Source: Burhinus oedicnemus | Lineage: Eukaryota; Chordata; Aves; Charadriiformes; Burhinidae | Direction: 5' to 3' | Length of the DNA: 64,000 nucleotides | NCBI GenBank assembly: GCA_008921705.1 | Contig: VFFE01007644.1 | Span: forward strand, 2,066,871-2,130,870 | Shown here: one piece after another, positions 35,701 to 50,409 of the stretch | How the letters are laid out: every line of letters starts with the position of its first letter | Position numbering within the stretch: position 1 is the stretch's first letter | Program-made: the position numbers and the translations under genes | Notes under the pieces: model-generated | What the model saw: only the letters and a program-made list of their open reading frames with translations | Databases searched by the model: none | Told to the model about the DNA's origin: nothing

Positions 35701-38700
35701 AGTGGTCTCACTGGCAATAAGAATCACAAGAAAGCCCTTGGAGCTCCTCATTTCCAGTCAGTTCATTTTTTTCTTGGTTGTGGGTTGGCTGCTTGGGAGA
35801 TAAGAAGTTGACAGCACAAAAAGCAGTTCCCACGTACAGCAATGAATACTGAAGGAGAAGGCAGGCCTAAATATCAGCCAGTTCCTGCAGCCAACAAGCT
35901 GCCAAGACTTGCCAACCCTTCAACCGCTCTGTGAAATATTCAGCACATTTTTTTAATCCGCAGTCAATATTTTAATTATGCTAACTGTTCTGTGGAATAA
36001 TGCAGTTATTCCTCCCAGAGCCTGGTAGCCTGGGGCCAGGCCATGCAATTACATAGAGGATGTCTGCAAAATATAAACAGCCAAGAGCCAAATCAAGACT
36101 CTCCAAATCAGCAGGGAGAAATGAGCAACGGCTGAGCTAGCTGTGTAATGTAGAAGGATGAGGGACTGTCATTATACAGCAAGCAAGCACGAGCTTAACC
36201 CACAGCACAGCAACGTAACCCTACCCAACACCGGGAGGTCAGGCTCTGCTTGGCCACCACTGCCGAGACAGACCAACGGGTCCCACACTGTCCCACAAGG
36301 AGACAGTCGTCATCCCTGTGGGGCCAGAGGGTTTTGCTCTGACTGAAGCTTGTTGGCTGTTTGTATTGAAATTCCTGTCAAGTCCCTGCTGTACCCTATT
36401 GAGGGAAAAGGCTTCTGTGCTGGAGCTCGAGATCCAAAGCAAACTCCTCGTATATCACACAGTTGTCATCTGCTCTGTGTGTGTAAAAGGGTGGAAATGA
36501 ACGTGGCTGTGCCCCTGCTGCTGATGGTGGGGAAGTGCTTCTTCCAGTGCTAGCTGGGGTAATTTCTAGAGCTCCTAACGGCGGTCAAGGGTGTGAGTGG
36601 TTTGATGTCTGAGACATCCCAAACCAGATGAGGGGAGAGGTTCTGACCTGAGGGGCATTGCTCTGCAGTACTGCTCCAGGCTGCAGAATAAACCAGGGAG
36701 CAGAGAAGGCGGCAACAAACCCCAATATTCATTGCAGCTGGCTGTTTAAAAATAACACAGCAGACAAGAGCTGCAGGCAAATTTGTAAGGCAGGCGTGCT
36801 CTGTTTTCTGATGACTTGGTTTGTAATGCAGCTCTGCATGCTCGCCCCTGTATTGTCATTACATCTGTCTTTGCAACTCAGATACAGAGTTAAAAAAGGA
36901 AAAAAGGTTCACTTTGGTCCACTCCAGAGGGTCGAGACAGTGAGTGGCGTCAAAATAACCTTTTCGGCTTTTGGGATAGAGGTCCCTTTACCACTACTAA
37001 CTTCCAGTGCTGCCTAGAATTAGTGTCTACCTCTAAAAAGGATGTTAAGGAGGATGTCACAGGGAGAGCCGAGCTTTTAAAGGGTTCACGTCTACTACCG
37101 GTCAGTCCTGAATCATGCAAGCCAGACATTCGCGAGGTTAGCCAAGAAACAGCACTTCTTTACAAAGCATGATCTGTACAGAGGGCGCTTTTTATCCAGC
37201 GAGAGAGACCTGCAGGGGAAGGAAGGCAGAAAGGTTGTCTTGGTTTTAGAGTAAGGACTATCCTGAGCTTTGGGAAAGAGAAATAGCAGCAGGAGCAAAC
37301 CCCTTTTTTCCTTAGTTTAGCATACTAAAGGAGGAAGAACTGATCACAATGATTGAATTTGCAAGGTAGGGGTAAAATGTGTCTAGGAGCCATGAACACT
37401 TCTGTTATGTTCCAGAGAAGCAGAATTCAAACTGAAGAGGTTTTTTATTGCACTAGTTAGATGTTTCCTGTGATGGAGCTCTTCCTTGTTCTAAAAATGT
37501 TTTCTGTCACCTGCATTTTTGCAGACGTGCTCTCTTTCTTGACTTTCTTTGAAAGAAAACCACAGTGGAATGTTCCAGTTTGAGGTTTCCATTTCAGTTT
37601 TTTGAACATACAGTATTTTGATTTTTCTGATTTTGAATGACTGTTAGAAATTAAAATTAGAAATGAGAAAAAAGCTTTTGATGAACCTGAAATGTATTTA
37701 ATTTTTGAAGGACTTTTTATTTGAAGCTGTGAATGTTTCAATATTGTTTTGCGTTGGTTTGGAAAAATTTACACAGAATCCTTTGTAAAACAGAAAATCT
37801 AGTTCCTAACAGTTTAGTTATTTAGAAAAGGCAAAGTGCCTGTAGTACATTATTGAATGTAATCATAAGGTAATTTTGCATGCATAACTGCTAATGTGAC
37901 ATAGATTGTTGCTCTGACACATCTTAATTGTTACGCCAGAAAAATACTGAAACAACGCAGGGAAAATTACAGGATTGAGGTGCAAATTCAGGCATGTACC
38001 TATCCAAATCTTTAGCTTTTGTATGGTCAACAGCGTAGGTAAAAATGGCTTGAATTCTTATATCTCTGCAAAATTGTAATCCTTTATGTTCATGATTTCC
38101 CGCCTTGGATTTCATCTCACCCAATAATTTAATCTCGTAAGGAAGAAAATGGATAGTGGGCCAGGTTCGTCCACATGATAACTACGTCATTCATCGAGTT
38201 ACCTTGGGAGGAAAATCTGGCACAGTAAATTTGTGCAGAATTCAGACTCATGGAGATACATGAAGGCAGGGTGAAAATAATAAGATAAATGGCAGAATGA
38301 CAAAAGGGAATAGAGTCCTTTATGAGCACCATATCCAAAACAGCTCTGGGTTCCGCTTCCGCTGGGCTGTTCTTGGGCTGTATCACCTTTCTTTTAGCCA
38401 GGTGGTATGAATCCTGATTAGGTTTTTATACTTCCCTGCATGAAAATGCAAGTTACTGTGCTTTCCTTTCTACCTTTCATGTGGTCTCCAGAGTCTGAGC
38501 TTCCATTTTCACTTCATGCGCAAATGTTTGTCATGTATCCACGTTCTATAATTTCCACTGCTCTTTAGTATGTTAAATTACGATTTAACATTTTTCTTTA
38601 ATTGAAGGAGGAAAAAAACCCCAAAACATAATTTGTGGGTGGTAAGAGGGGGCTGTGCTTGCCAGGGAAGTTTATTTCCATTCTGTCATGCTGAACCTCC

Positions 38701-41700
38701 CTTCAAAGTACTTAGATTTTAAAACCAGCTTTAGCTGAAATGAACAGGGAAACAGATTATACTTATCAAAAGAAAGACAGCAGGAAAGTGGCAACTCCAG
38801 CTGAATCTCTTAGATAAAAATACGCCTTATATGCTTGAGATTTGTGATTTCTTCCAGAAAATGTTCCTTCAGGAAGTTGACATATCACCTAACAGCATTA
38901 CTGCCATATGAGCCAAGGTGCAAGGCAATTAATCAGGAACTTTCATGCTTTTGGATCATTGTGTCAAGTCCCAATAGCACTTCCTGTGATTTACAATGCA
39001 CAGTGTGACGTTAGCAATTCATTAACAAAATAAGTTTTTCAGCGTTTGCATAAAGGAACCCCTAACATTCTTTACCTGGATAAGGAAGAACTAAATAACA
39101 GTAAGAAAATGAGACTAATGAAGGATTGCTGTATAATCACAGTTAATTCAGTTACCCGAGCCTGTCCAATATCTTCTTTTGAGAGGGGAAACTTGACATT
39201 TGCGTGCCTCTCGCCCAGCGAGAGCTTGCCCAGGCAGCAGACAGAGCAGCATCTCCTGAGATTCACAAAAAATCTCTTCAAATAAAGTCAAATGAGCACT
39301 CTCTGCAGAGGGCCAAGAGCCAGACTGCACCAAGCCTTGTCCATCCTGCATCTGCAGAGGGTTTTGTACCACCCGCGTTACAGATTCCCGGGACTGGGCA
39401 GTTTCCCCACGCCTCTTGGAGAGATGCTGTTCTGCAGGGCAAGGGAGGCCAAGCCCAGGAAGTGCAGTAACGGCTTGAATTAGGTTTTCCATGCAGTCAT
39501 AGTAGTCAAGCTCTCGTCTGCACTGCAGGACCAGTGTTTCATCACTTGCAGTTGTTTAATTAGCTGTAGCCTTGCTGCAAACCTGTTGAAAGGATGTTTT
39601 TTTATAGCTTCCTCAGGAGTCTGCAGACTGAAACACGCCCTGTGCTGTCTCCAAGAGGCACCTTCAAATCCATTTCGCTGCAGCGTATCCCTGATAGCAG
39701 TTACATTTAGAGGGATGGGGAATGCCCAGGAAGTCGTTGGTATAAGAGCACCGTGCTTCTTTACAGGAAGTATGCATTGCTTTTTTCTGGGATTCATGCC
39801 CCAGAACTGACCTGCTTAGAGTTTCTTCTGTTTATGGGAGTCTGTGTCTGTCAGACATACAATCAGCTCTCACTTTATATCCATCCCACGCTTGTATATT
39901 AGAGAAATAATCAAATCCTCATGTCCTGTGAACTTTTATGCCCTCGTAATTTAATGCATGATTTCCTTCTTCCCTCAAACGCGCCACAGCTCTCTGTTGG
40001 TGCTCTGTCACTGTGCAGTGCCGCTACTGCAGATAGAAAACATTCTGCTTTGTGAAACGCAAGAGCATCTGCCTTTTTTTCTTTTTTCCTTTACCACTCC
40101 TGCTGCTTTGCACTTTCACTTTCCTTACAGCCATTGCCAACAAATGCACATTAGTCAACGGTCTCTGGTGCATACTCCAGGCCTGCTATACAGAATAGGA
40201 CAGAGTTTTGGAAGAAGAAATACTTAGGCAACAAAAATGTGACATAAACCAGAACAGCTACAGAGAAAGGTAGATAGAAAACAGTCACAGTGACTCAATT
40301 CAACTTCAGTCTAAAGGTTATGCATCCAATTTGGCTCCTTGTAAAACTGTTATAAAGCTGCCAGTTATTTCTACATTTGGTTGGTATGTAAATTGTGATG
40401 AACTTCTTAGGAGGTCATATCAACTGAATGATGGTTAAATACCTTCTAGAGATGGCTTGGTCTGCTTCATGTAGCAGTCTGTAAATATGAGCACATGAAG
40501 GAAATACTTTGAGGGGAGCATTGTTTTTAAAGTTCCATTTACCCCACTGTCTACTGGTATTTTCCAAAAAGGCACTTATACTAAATATTCAGCAGTCCTC
40601 AAAAGACAGCAAGGTACCACAAACACACTGTTGTCCTCAGCATCCTTGAAAACACAGAGCAGAGTCAGACAGGGCAAAATTCCCATGGGCAATTGTACTT
40701 CTCACCTGTTAGGTCTTGTGTTAAAGTTAACATTACCTGCTCCTTACCGTGGCACTATGTCAAGGCTCAGACAAAGGCTTTAAAGCACTGATCTAAAAAA
40801 ACTGCAACATGCTTAACTGTAGAGATCTAAGTGTCTTTAAAAATTAATGAGTTCCTGGGAGGTCCATACTTCAAAAATTAAGATTCTGCTTCCAAATTGA
40901 TAGGCTATGGTTAACAATCTTTAAAGTGCTAATAGAGCGATATGCCTTCTAAAATGAAATTCTTTACTGGTCGAGGGCCAAGAGAAATAATTGCTTATCA
41001 AATTTACTGTAGTGATTATTACTGTTTGTCTGAAACAAGACCACAATCTGTTCCTAATGGGAATGGTAGGATCTTCAGGGCAAGGAATGAACATGGAAAT
41101 TACTCAAAATATGTAAAGCTGTCCCCTCTGCAGCTCTTGGAATGACTCCATTCCAGGTTGTTTTCTTCTTGTATTATAGGAGCTAGGAAAAATAAACTAC
41201 TGCCCCGTGTAAGAAATGTAAGAATAGAGAGACAGTGTCCCACATGGCAACAACAAAATAAGAATTTGGCAGGAGAACAGCGATCTCTGTCCATTAACTC
41301 TCTATGTCACCCAGCAGGCAAGCAGGGAGAACAACTATGAAAGTAACTGCTTTTCCTTTTGCTAATGTAATCTATGGGCTGTGTCTACATTAGCAAGTAA
41401 TGCAGCCCGTTACAAGTGGGTCTGTGAACCGCTGGTGCTGAGGACTCGGCATCTTCTGGCGTGCATTTGTTAAGTAGTGTGATCTTGTGGCTCTAACTTG
41501 ACAGAGAATGAGCTCTTTCCTTACAAAGTGCAAAGGAGACAAGATTCTTCTTTAAAACAAAAATGCCAACCAAACTAAACAACCACCCTTCCAAATAATG
41601 AACTAAGAATTTCTGTATTTTCTTTCCAGAGGAAGGGTAAAGATCATTATTTCTCTTACTAAATTACGAGATTCAGAAGCCCCTAAACACACATGCAAAT

Positions 41701-43387
41701 TCCTATGAGTTGTTGGTACCAAAAGTCACTAACTTTCATCAAGGTTTTGGCTTTTAAATTTTTGGTAAAGTAAAAATTCCCTTGTATTGTGTTTTAGCCC
41801 ATATTACAGCTTATCTGAAATGTCTGTATACGGCACTTGTCTGTTATACCTCCCTGTGTCCAGAACGGCATGTATCTTCCTACAGCCCTTCAGCAAGACA
41901 TGTTAGTATCAATGAAATTGCTATGCATAAATTACTAAAATAGATATAATGACAATTTCAATCTTGGTAGAATGATGCTATGGTTGTGACAGAAAAAGCA
42001 AATTTACTTTAATGCACAGATGGATGAGTTTGGTTTAGCTTATTCTTTTCTAAGGTTTATAGCGCACTGAGTTTAGTGGAGAAAGGGCTTTGCGTTTAAC
42101 CAGAGTTCTACTGATTTAATTAGTTCGAGTGAGTCCTTACGCAGTTCAGTGCAAGAACTGAGTTTTGCATTAATTTTTGACATCATAAAATGTTCTTTCC
42201 ACACAAACTAGACAATTGTTGCTAAAAATAAGTCAGAAAATGCACAGTAATTCCTTGAAATGGTTACATTTGAAAAAAGGGGAGAGAAATGTCTTAAATA
42301 CTATTTTAATATTTGTGTTCTTTTCAAGGAGAAACTTTGTGGGCTAGTTAGGTTGTACTGCTTATAACAACTGCAAAGGTCACATAACAAACCTCAACAA
42401 TATGTTTGCAGATGGTTACAATCTCTAGGAATATTAGGCAATAGTATGTACAAGCGTGATGTTTAATTACTACAGTGCTTACACCATCTTGGAAAGAACT
42501 ACCTTAAACTGAAATAAACAGAGGAGGAACGAGGTAGCCTACAAACATATTCAAAGCAGGTACAAAGAATGCCATGAGCTAAACTAAAATGTAAAGGATA
42601 ACTGCTGAGAAATGGCTTTTTTGATATTTTAAAAGTCTACTAGCAGCATTTTCATTTAAAAGCCTACAGCAGCATTGGTAAAGGTTCCCCACATCTGCCT
42701 TTAAGTGCCTGGAAGGTTTCCCCAAGTGTCACCATGCGGCTGATGCATCAGGCAGTGTCCTGCTCTCCCCAGGTCAGCCTGCAGATGAAGCAGGAGAGGC
42801 TGGAGCAACTCGGAGTTGCTCAAGATTTTCCTACTGACAGAGTTCCCCATGGCTTTGTCAAGGCAACTGAGTGGCCGGGGCCAGCATGGTGGGTACAGAG
42901 CAGCTTAAATCTGCCTTGGTGTAACAAACCCTCTCTGTACCCTGTTTCCCATACATACAGAAATTGCTGATCAAAAGCCTGTTCTGCACATTTTGTCTGA
43001 ACAGGTAAGATTGCCCCAGTTCTACATTTACAGACTTAATTTATAATGTAATGGCGTAAAAAAAAAAGAGATTCTATGATATTGGTAAGTGTCGAGGGAG
43101 CACATGATTACACTTGTGTGTTCTGCTGGTCAGTGCTTTTGCAAAAGAACAAAAAATGACTACCATTTTCAAACTTAAAAGCATGGCAGGAGGCTGTGTC
43201 TTTGCACAGACAAGTTTTGTTAATTTTACTGGCAACAGGTTTTAAATTCACGTGTTTTTTGAAGACTAACAATCCCAGGTAGTTGCTTGGTCTCCAGCTC
43301 TTGATTTTCATTTGGGTTATATTTTTGAGAGGGAATCATCTAATGACTGTTTTTCTAACATTTCCCTTTCATCAGCAAGAATCTTTG

Positions 43388-43432
43388 GACTTTTTCCTCT
43401 TCTTTCCTTCTCTCTTTTTTTTTTTTTTTTCC
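43388..43432 (+). repeat. Polypyrimidine tract with a 16-base T run
   Basis: A C/T-rich stretch ends in 16 consecutive thymines at 43415-43430. It is low-complexity sequence. No acceptor-bounded exon follows that I can recognise. Confidence 0.85.
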
Positions 43433-45975
43433 TGCAAAAGGGATAACCAGATCTGTGACAAAACTTTCATTTTAAAAACACCATAGAATATGAACTGAAT
43501 TTCTATTTCAATGCGTGAGGTTTTTATTGAACAAGTAAATAACAGTCTTGTTCATTTCAGCCATATCCCAGGCCTGTTTTTGTAAGTCTCATAAAGCCCA
43601 AATAGCATGGAAGGAAAAACAGCATGGAATATTTTTACCCTGTCTGACCTAAATTTATGTATTTTTTAGTTCTTCCAAGAGAAAGAGAAGTGGGATAACT
43701 ACTCCCTCTCCTCAGTTTCTTTTCAGCTTTCATATTTTAACTGCGTTCTCAGCTGCTTGCATGAGTCACGGAGAGCTGGAAACAAGACACCTCCCCAATA
43801 TTATAATAACTGCTTCCTCAGGAGGAAGCCTATGTGTGTTTTAGGGTATACCACTAAAAAGCCACAAAAATCTCCTGAAAGCTTCTTTGTGCCAGAAACC
43901 TACATGGGAGCTGATAGAAGAAGTGACAATATCTTAGCTGCAAAAACTGATTACTTATGAGTGTAGTGAAAATTAAGATATTTAAAGATTTCCATATCGC
44001 TCTGTCTTGAAATTTATGCCATTGTTCTTTGGCATTTGCAGAGATTTCAGACTGCTGTTGACTTTGTGGATTGTTTTGCGTAATGATGGTATTGAATTTC
44101 ACTGGTCTAGGCATAATTTGGATTTGATCCTGTGATGTTCCAAGAAACTCTGAAATCCACAGGCTTTTATGAGAACTGGCAGGGTGTTCAGCGCTCACCA
44201 CGCTGATCCGTGCTATTCCAGACTAACATGTTGATCGTTGCCTGTTCCTTCCTATACAGTGTAAGTTATATCCAAACTAAATCTCTGTTTGAAGCTACCT
44301 ATAACATTATAATTAGAAACAACAGGGGAAGCTCATGGCAGAAAGCCATTCTTCATTCTGAAATCCCCTAACTTTGTTTAGAATAAGCCAGATCCCTCAT
44401 AGTTTGGCTCAGGTCTAGACTGAGCAGATCATATCGCACCAGGTCAAGGATCTCGTGCAGTAAGAGAGGAAAAAGAAAGAAAGGTCAGCTTACTCAAGCA
44501 TAAGCCAAATTAATTGGCAGGTCAAATGGAATAATACAGCAAACATAACAGTAAAAGAATGTTGTGAACTGTATTAACAGAGGATGTTGGTATCAAATGT
44601 GCCCATCAGCTCTGTTGCGTTTATAGGCATGTATTGTTATGCCTTATACTGCCCTGTTTCAGTCATGTTACCTTGAGCTTCTCTGCCTCTAACACAGAGC
44701 TTCAGTCCGAAATTCCTGAACAGGTCAGACAAGGAGTTTGTCACGCTGCAATTACGTCTCTCCATCAGAGACTATTCCTTTTCTCACTGGGCTACCCTTC
44801 CTCTTCTCTACACACGTCCTGCTTTTACACCCAGGCCTGGGGTTTGCACAGACCTGACTGCTTATCCTGCAGGCAGCCTTCTCTTCCTGCTCCCTGCAGT
44901 TTACCGATCCTCTGGACAATAACAGTCTGACTTTAATCAAGACTAAGCAGGAAAAGCCTTTCTTCTCAGAGAAAGCTTTTAGACGTTACAAGCATTCAGG
45001 ATTCATTTACCACATTGGGTAATGAAGCAGAGCTAAAAATACCATATGTTCCTTTGACATTGCCCATTCATTGCCATAAATGACTGAATTTCTGTGACTG
45101 CAGAACAAAACATGTTTTATGTTTTTGCTTTTAAGTGAAGCTGTGTATAAAGCTCCTTGCCACTTGGAATATCCTCTTAGTGTTTTACATAAGAGGATAA
45201 CAAAGTTTATTTGGAAAAGGCAGAGAAGCCTACGGCTTGTTTTTCTCTCATTTTCTTAAATGAATGAGGAGAGATTTTAGAATGTGAGATCACGGAATTG
45301 TAACTGGCCAAATTTCCTCCGTTACGAGAAAATACAGTGAAGAAATTTGTTGAGACTGCCCTTCAGAACATCACCTCTTACTGGCAATTCACCGCACCGG
45401 GTAACAGAAGTCCTTTCAATCATCTTCAAGACTCCTATGCAATCTGTGTAAGTCTGTTTCAACAACTGAGATGAGATTATCAAAGCATGCGGAAGAACTG
45501 ACACATAGGACCAGATTGTTTGAAGATGTTTATTTTAAGTCATTTCACATAGTCTCATTCACTATTTTTGTTTTTTGAACTCAGAAAAAGAGAGAGAATT
45601 TTTTTTTCTCCAGTAATTAAAACTCTGAAGGCGGACGCTCTTGCCTGCACAGTAAAAAGCTTACAGTATTTTAAAAAGTATTAAAAAAAAAACCACATTA
45701 AAAACTCAACTAATTTCTTCCTTTCAAGTGCTGAAATGATCTAATGCTATTAATAGAAGAGTCTTTCTCTGTGGAAAATGTATTCTTCTATTTAAGGCTA
45801 CTGGGGAAAAGCTTTAAAGAACAAAAAATGAGGATTCTGACATCTGGCTATCAGTATAGCCTTTGGATGATGAGTTCTGATAGTGGCTCTAAAATAAATA
45901 CATTTATTTGGAAATGAGGCAGAATGACCGACAAGACATCCTTTCTCCATACAGTTGCGTGCGGTGGCGACATAC

Positions 45976-46243
45976 CTGCTGGAAGCCCACCCAGCTTGTC
46001 CCTTAGTGCCGAGAGAAGCAAATTTGAGGATTGCCAGCACTGGAGACCACAGGTTCTCCTTGGTGCCCAGAAGCGGGCGCAGCTGATGGGGCGGCGCAAC
46101 GTGGCCAGGCTGCGGGCAGCCCAGCGGGCCCTGGGCAGCAGAGCAGGCGTGAGGCTGTCCCCGGCATCTGCCCGCAGAGGAACGGAACCGATACTCGCTG
46201 TGATGACGTTTTGTGTGGGCACAGGACTAAGAATTCCTGTCAC
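45976..46243 (-). other. PHACTR3: Candidate alternative 5' exon of PHACTR3 (3' border 45976)
   Basis: On the minus strand a CAG|GTATGT donor is placed with the exon's last base at 45976. Reading back from it, the frame that would join in phase to the 32764 exon (one leftover G completing Asp) is open for 89 codons but contains no ATG. If transcribed, it would therefore more likely be a 5' leader, with translation beginning at the ATG at 32757-32759. The DNA is CpG-rich, as expected of a promoter-proximal exon. The 5' limit is arbitrary because no transcription start can be read. Phase agreement has a one-in-three chance, and transcript data would decide. Confidence 0.3.
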
Positions 46244-46770
46244 AATAAATCAGCAAACGGAACACCTCCCCGGGAGTTTAAAGAGGACGTTTGATACTGC
46301 ATAGCTCATATCCTGCGTCCAGGCGCCTGGTCCGTTCGGCTTGACTTCTTTGACGCGTGCTGGCGCTCGGTGATTTTGTTCACACGCTGACCACACGGCC
46401 CAGGTGCCGTTCTAGCAATTTACTCCGGAGTTAGGAGAGTTACGTGTCTTGTGCATTCCTAGTGGAATCACTCGGAGATCATATTTGCAAAAACACATGG
46501 GTTTGTTACCCAAAATGTGCTTCACAATAAAACCACCAAAACCAGAACAGAATGCTTAAAGCTGAAAATAAAACACATCTTATGATTTTGTTCTTTCTGT
46601 TGTTTAATGAGGAAATGGAAACGAGATATTTGTAAAATGTACAGTGAAGCGTTGTGCTAGGGATCTCTGAGTAACCCAACCCGGCCAGGGTGCTTAAACA
46701 CCACTGCAGCGTGTGTATAGCTACGCGCTCTGAAGCGGAGAGCTAAGCAGCACCGCCGGTTAGCGGGGTG
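46050..46770. promoter_or_regulatory. CpG-rich patch upstream of PHACTR3, candidate promoter
   Basis: By eye there are about 13 CpG in 46061-46200, 10 in 46321-46420 and 6 in 46700-46770, standing out from CpG-poor surroundings. It is less dense than the 29.3 kb patch and is broken by AT-rich DNA at 46.5-46.65 kb. It lies about 13 kb upstream of the first visible coding exon. Its minus-strand side abuts a good donor at 45976. Promoter activity is inferred. Confidence 0.35.
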
Positions 46771-48226
46771 CTAGATGGGAGGAGTTATGTATTTCCAGGA
46801 CCTATGCATGGCATTGCATTAGATACAGCAGCTCGGATTCCCTAACACAACGTTTCTTCTACAAGGTAGATAAACCCTTAGGAGATGCAGACACGAACAG
46901 GCAGGCTGTGGTTTACAAAGGCTTGGGCTGGTATCCAATAAATCTAGTTTTAGGGCATTTAGTATCAGAGCAAAACTATCATGGTCCCAATGATACAAAG
47001 TGCAGGTCCGGTAAGAATTCATGCTGCTATCTCAAATGTGTTCAAAAAATGCTGCTCAGTCAACCTGCAACTTTTTGTGGAATGCGGTATCCTTTGTCTG
47101 CGCCACTTGCGCTTTATGCCGTATCAGGCAGTGTCTGTCTTCCCACAGCTGGCATCAGTCTGGCATAAAAGCACAGAGCTGGCATAAACCCTGTGTCACA
47201 GCTCTGGCTGATTTGACAGAAATACGATCATTTGCCCATCCCTGATCTGGATGAAACCTGTACTGCTGTTAAAAACAATTGTGCACAGATCTGGTGTTAA
47301 CATCAGCCTTTCACGCGACGGCAGAGCCTGTCGGTGCCAGAAGGTGATGTAAATTAACGGAACGTCTCTGCCTGCCGCCCCAGCACAGAGATCTGGGTGG
47401 CAAGGAGCAAAATGAGACATCACGTGGTGGCTCTAGCCTCTGTACAGATCACTTCTGCTCAGTGACCTCAACTTCCAACAGCAGCCACGTGCCACGGGAG
47501 CAGCGAGGGGAGTGTTTTCGCAGGGCACGAGCCTGCGCTGCGCAGCTGCATGCAGCAAAGCAGCAGGGTGATGCAGAAGAGCTCCATTTTCAGAGCAAAA
47601 TAGACCACCCCTTTCCTCATGTTCGCTTTTCTTTGGTTTTGGCTTTGGGCTTTTTGCTTATGCACTACAAATGCATGCACGCTCCACCCTCCCCAAATTC
47701 AGTAGATATTCTAGAGTGTGTCTGTATCTGCATAGTATATCTCTACAGTATATACGCATGCGATGTTATACAGTATATTACATAATTACATATTTAAGAA
47801 TCTTTAAAAAAATCAAGGAATCTGCTGGTTGGATTTGATTATAAAATAGCTACTTCTCATGTAGGTCAGAGCAAGAGAGGGTCTGGGAGCTTGATTTTAG
47901 GGTGGCATAGTGAGCATCAGAGATCTTGTAGATCCCACTAAGCTACCCAGCAGCTGTGCCCTAGCAGACCTCTGACTAGCTCAGCCGTGCTGTTTCTAAC
48001 CCGTTCTCAATAGCGCACCTACTTCATCCTAGTAGCACGTACAGTGACTTTCAAATAAAACACGATAATGTACAAGTTAGAAGTTAAATTTTGGCATCTA
48101 TTACAGTGCTGTCTTGAATGTTCATATTCATAACGATTGAGTGCCGAAATGCGCAGTGAAAGGACTGTGAAAGAGTTGAACTGCAGTTCCCATTACAAGG
48201 TTCTTTAGCTCTCCTCACCTCTCCTG

Positions 48227-48297
48227 GTATTTTTGTCTTTTATTTTTTTTTCTCTGATTTTTGTGTTTCCTCTTTTTTTTTTTTTCCCCCTACCCCT
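48227..48297 (+). repeat. T-rich low-complexity tract
   Basis: It is composed of T runs of 10-13 interrupted by short C- or G-containing words and ends in a C run. It is simple sequence without other signals. Confidence 0.85.
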
Positions 48298-50409
48298 CTG
48301 GAGTTGGCAAAAGGGCCAGGGGAGAAGGGCAGTGCTACTTAGTGTTTAGTCAACATTAACAGTGAGAAGCTTTGACAGTGAAGCATGTCCCAAGCCAAAA
48401 CTAGCAAAGCCAGCTGAAAAAACCCAAATGTTCCTGTTTCAAATTGCAAACTTTTCATATTTGTTGAAAATGTTCCAGGGTGGCTGCAGGTACACTGAGC
48501 CTGCCTAAAGGCAGGTTTAAGTTATGTTTTGACCATTTAAGAAGGGAAACAACTGTCTTCCTCCACGGTGCACTTTGGCACTCGGCAAATAAATCTCACT
48601 AAGGCAACTGTAAGGCCACTTGAGACGCACAAACTCCTCAGTAAACTGGTCCTCGGCGTCTTGTTCTACAAACTAACCTGGATACTGCGTGGTCATTAAA
48701 AATGATAAAATACCCACAGGAAATAGCTTAGCATCGTGTATTAGTATCATGTTTTCCAATAGTTACATTAATATAACAGCCGAGTCTTGCATAATACTTT
48801 TTTGTAAGTATACACCCAAGTGCTTTACAAAGAAGGAAAGCTAAACCACACCGGCTAGTGTGACCTGTCTCGGGTTGAACCAGTGCTGGAAAGAGAACCT
48901 TCACCTCTGAATGTTGGTGCAGAACTCTGCCTTTTAGCGTCCTCAGGGAAGTCCTGCAGCCCAGCCAATCCTGACCACGGTTACAGGCCGAGGACGTTCC
49001 ACAGAGTTGCCCAGTGGCATGATAGATCTTATCTCGCCATGAACATGAACGAATTCAGCTGTGAGGTCAGTGCTATCTGAAGCAAGAGCAAGCTGCAGGT
49101 GCACAAATGGATAGTGTACCTGGGTTTGTTTAAACAGACCTGAATGGTGCGTAGCGTGACTGCGCTTACGGTCACAGAGAAATATTTCCAATTATTGTAG
49201 TGTGCAGCTGTACATGAAGTATGTGCATATTTAGACCTAATTTGATGTATAGTCGCCACAGCTGCAGGTATGAATCATATAATGGCTGTATTCTCGGCCA
49301 GTTCTGACTATGTACATGTAACCACTCAGTTACACAAGCAGAACCAAGGATTGCCAATAATGTGCCTTTCTGCAGACTCATTTAATCATCTCTCTTTGAC
49401 AGTGTGGCCTTAGATTCAGTGCAAACAGAAGGACAACTTCACAGTTCACACAATTTGCAGAATGAGACCTTGCTATACAAGCATAATTTCTTGCCATGAT
49501 TTTTCTCAAAATAGATTAATCTTTGTAGAAAATGAGAGCAGAGGCTAATGAGGGTTGAGGCACAGATGGGATGGCACCAGTAGCTTCTTCATACAAACAC
49601 AGCAAAGTAATAGTTTCTAGCATGACATTTAATAAAATCAAGCCCTATCAGGATGCACAGCTACAGGGGAATTTATTTTGAAGTCAAATATGATGCTGCC
49701 TGGCTGTCTTCAGTGGAAATACATGACACATGGTCTATCTCATCTCGCCTTCTTCAATTTAATCACACGTTTAATGAGTAGAAACATAAAAAGTAAACAG
49801 TTTCTTTCTCCTCTACAATACTGATTTTCTTTCTACACTGTTTACTTTGAATAACCAGAGTTCATTTTTAGACTCCCCCCGTTCAATATTTCATTCAAAG
49901 AGCTTCACAAGCACCTTCCAAATGCTATTTTGAAGTTTCAGCAATGTTCGTTTGTGTACTGATAAGCAACACAAATTTCCTGGGATTTTCTCCCCTCTCA
50001 AACAGGGCTCTGTCTGTCAGGGCAGGGGAAGGCTTGTTTCTTGGTTTGCTTATGAATCCAGCTCCATTCCCAAAATGAGACCTATGTAGTCCAGAATACA
50101 GTTGCACTGTGGGTAATTTATATATTAGCCCCTCATTTACAGATGGTCCCTTAAATTGAAATGTTATTCAGGGATGTGTTGCCTTCTATTATGAATTCTG
50201 AATACTGAATAATGAAATACTGCGAAAAGAAAGTAGCCCAGTGGGAAAAGTATCAAACTGTGTTTTAGTACTTATGGAATGAGAGATACGTGTTTGCATC
50301 TTGATACACGTGCAAATAACAGTAACTGGCATTTGTAATGGGATTTGGTAAGTTGCCATGCTATTGTATACTTGGAAGAAAATAACACGGTGCATCTGTT
50401 AGCATAACT

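Noticed and set aside
37170..37184. Half of a CTCF-like core (ACAGAGGGCGC)
   Set aside because: Only the right half fits the consensus. The upstream CCA portion is missing, so a CTCF call is not justified.
43060..43090. A-run followed by ATTCTATGAT, resembling a CR1 terminal repeat
   Set aside because: The conserved CR1 block that should precede it (CCCTTCCAACC and the GGTTGGACTAGATG region) is absent, so the ten-base match is probably chance.
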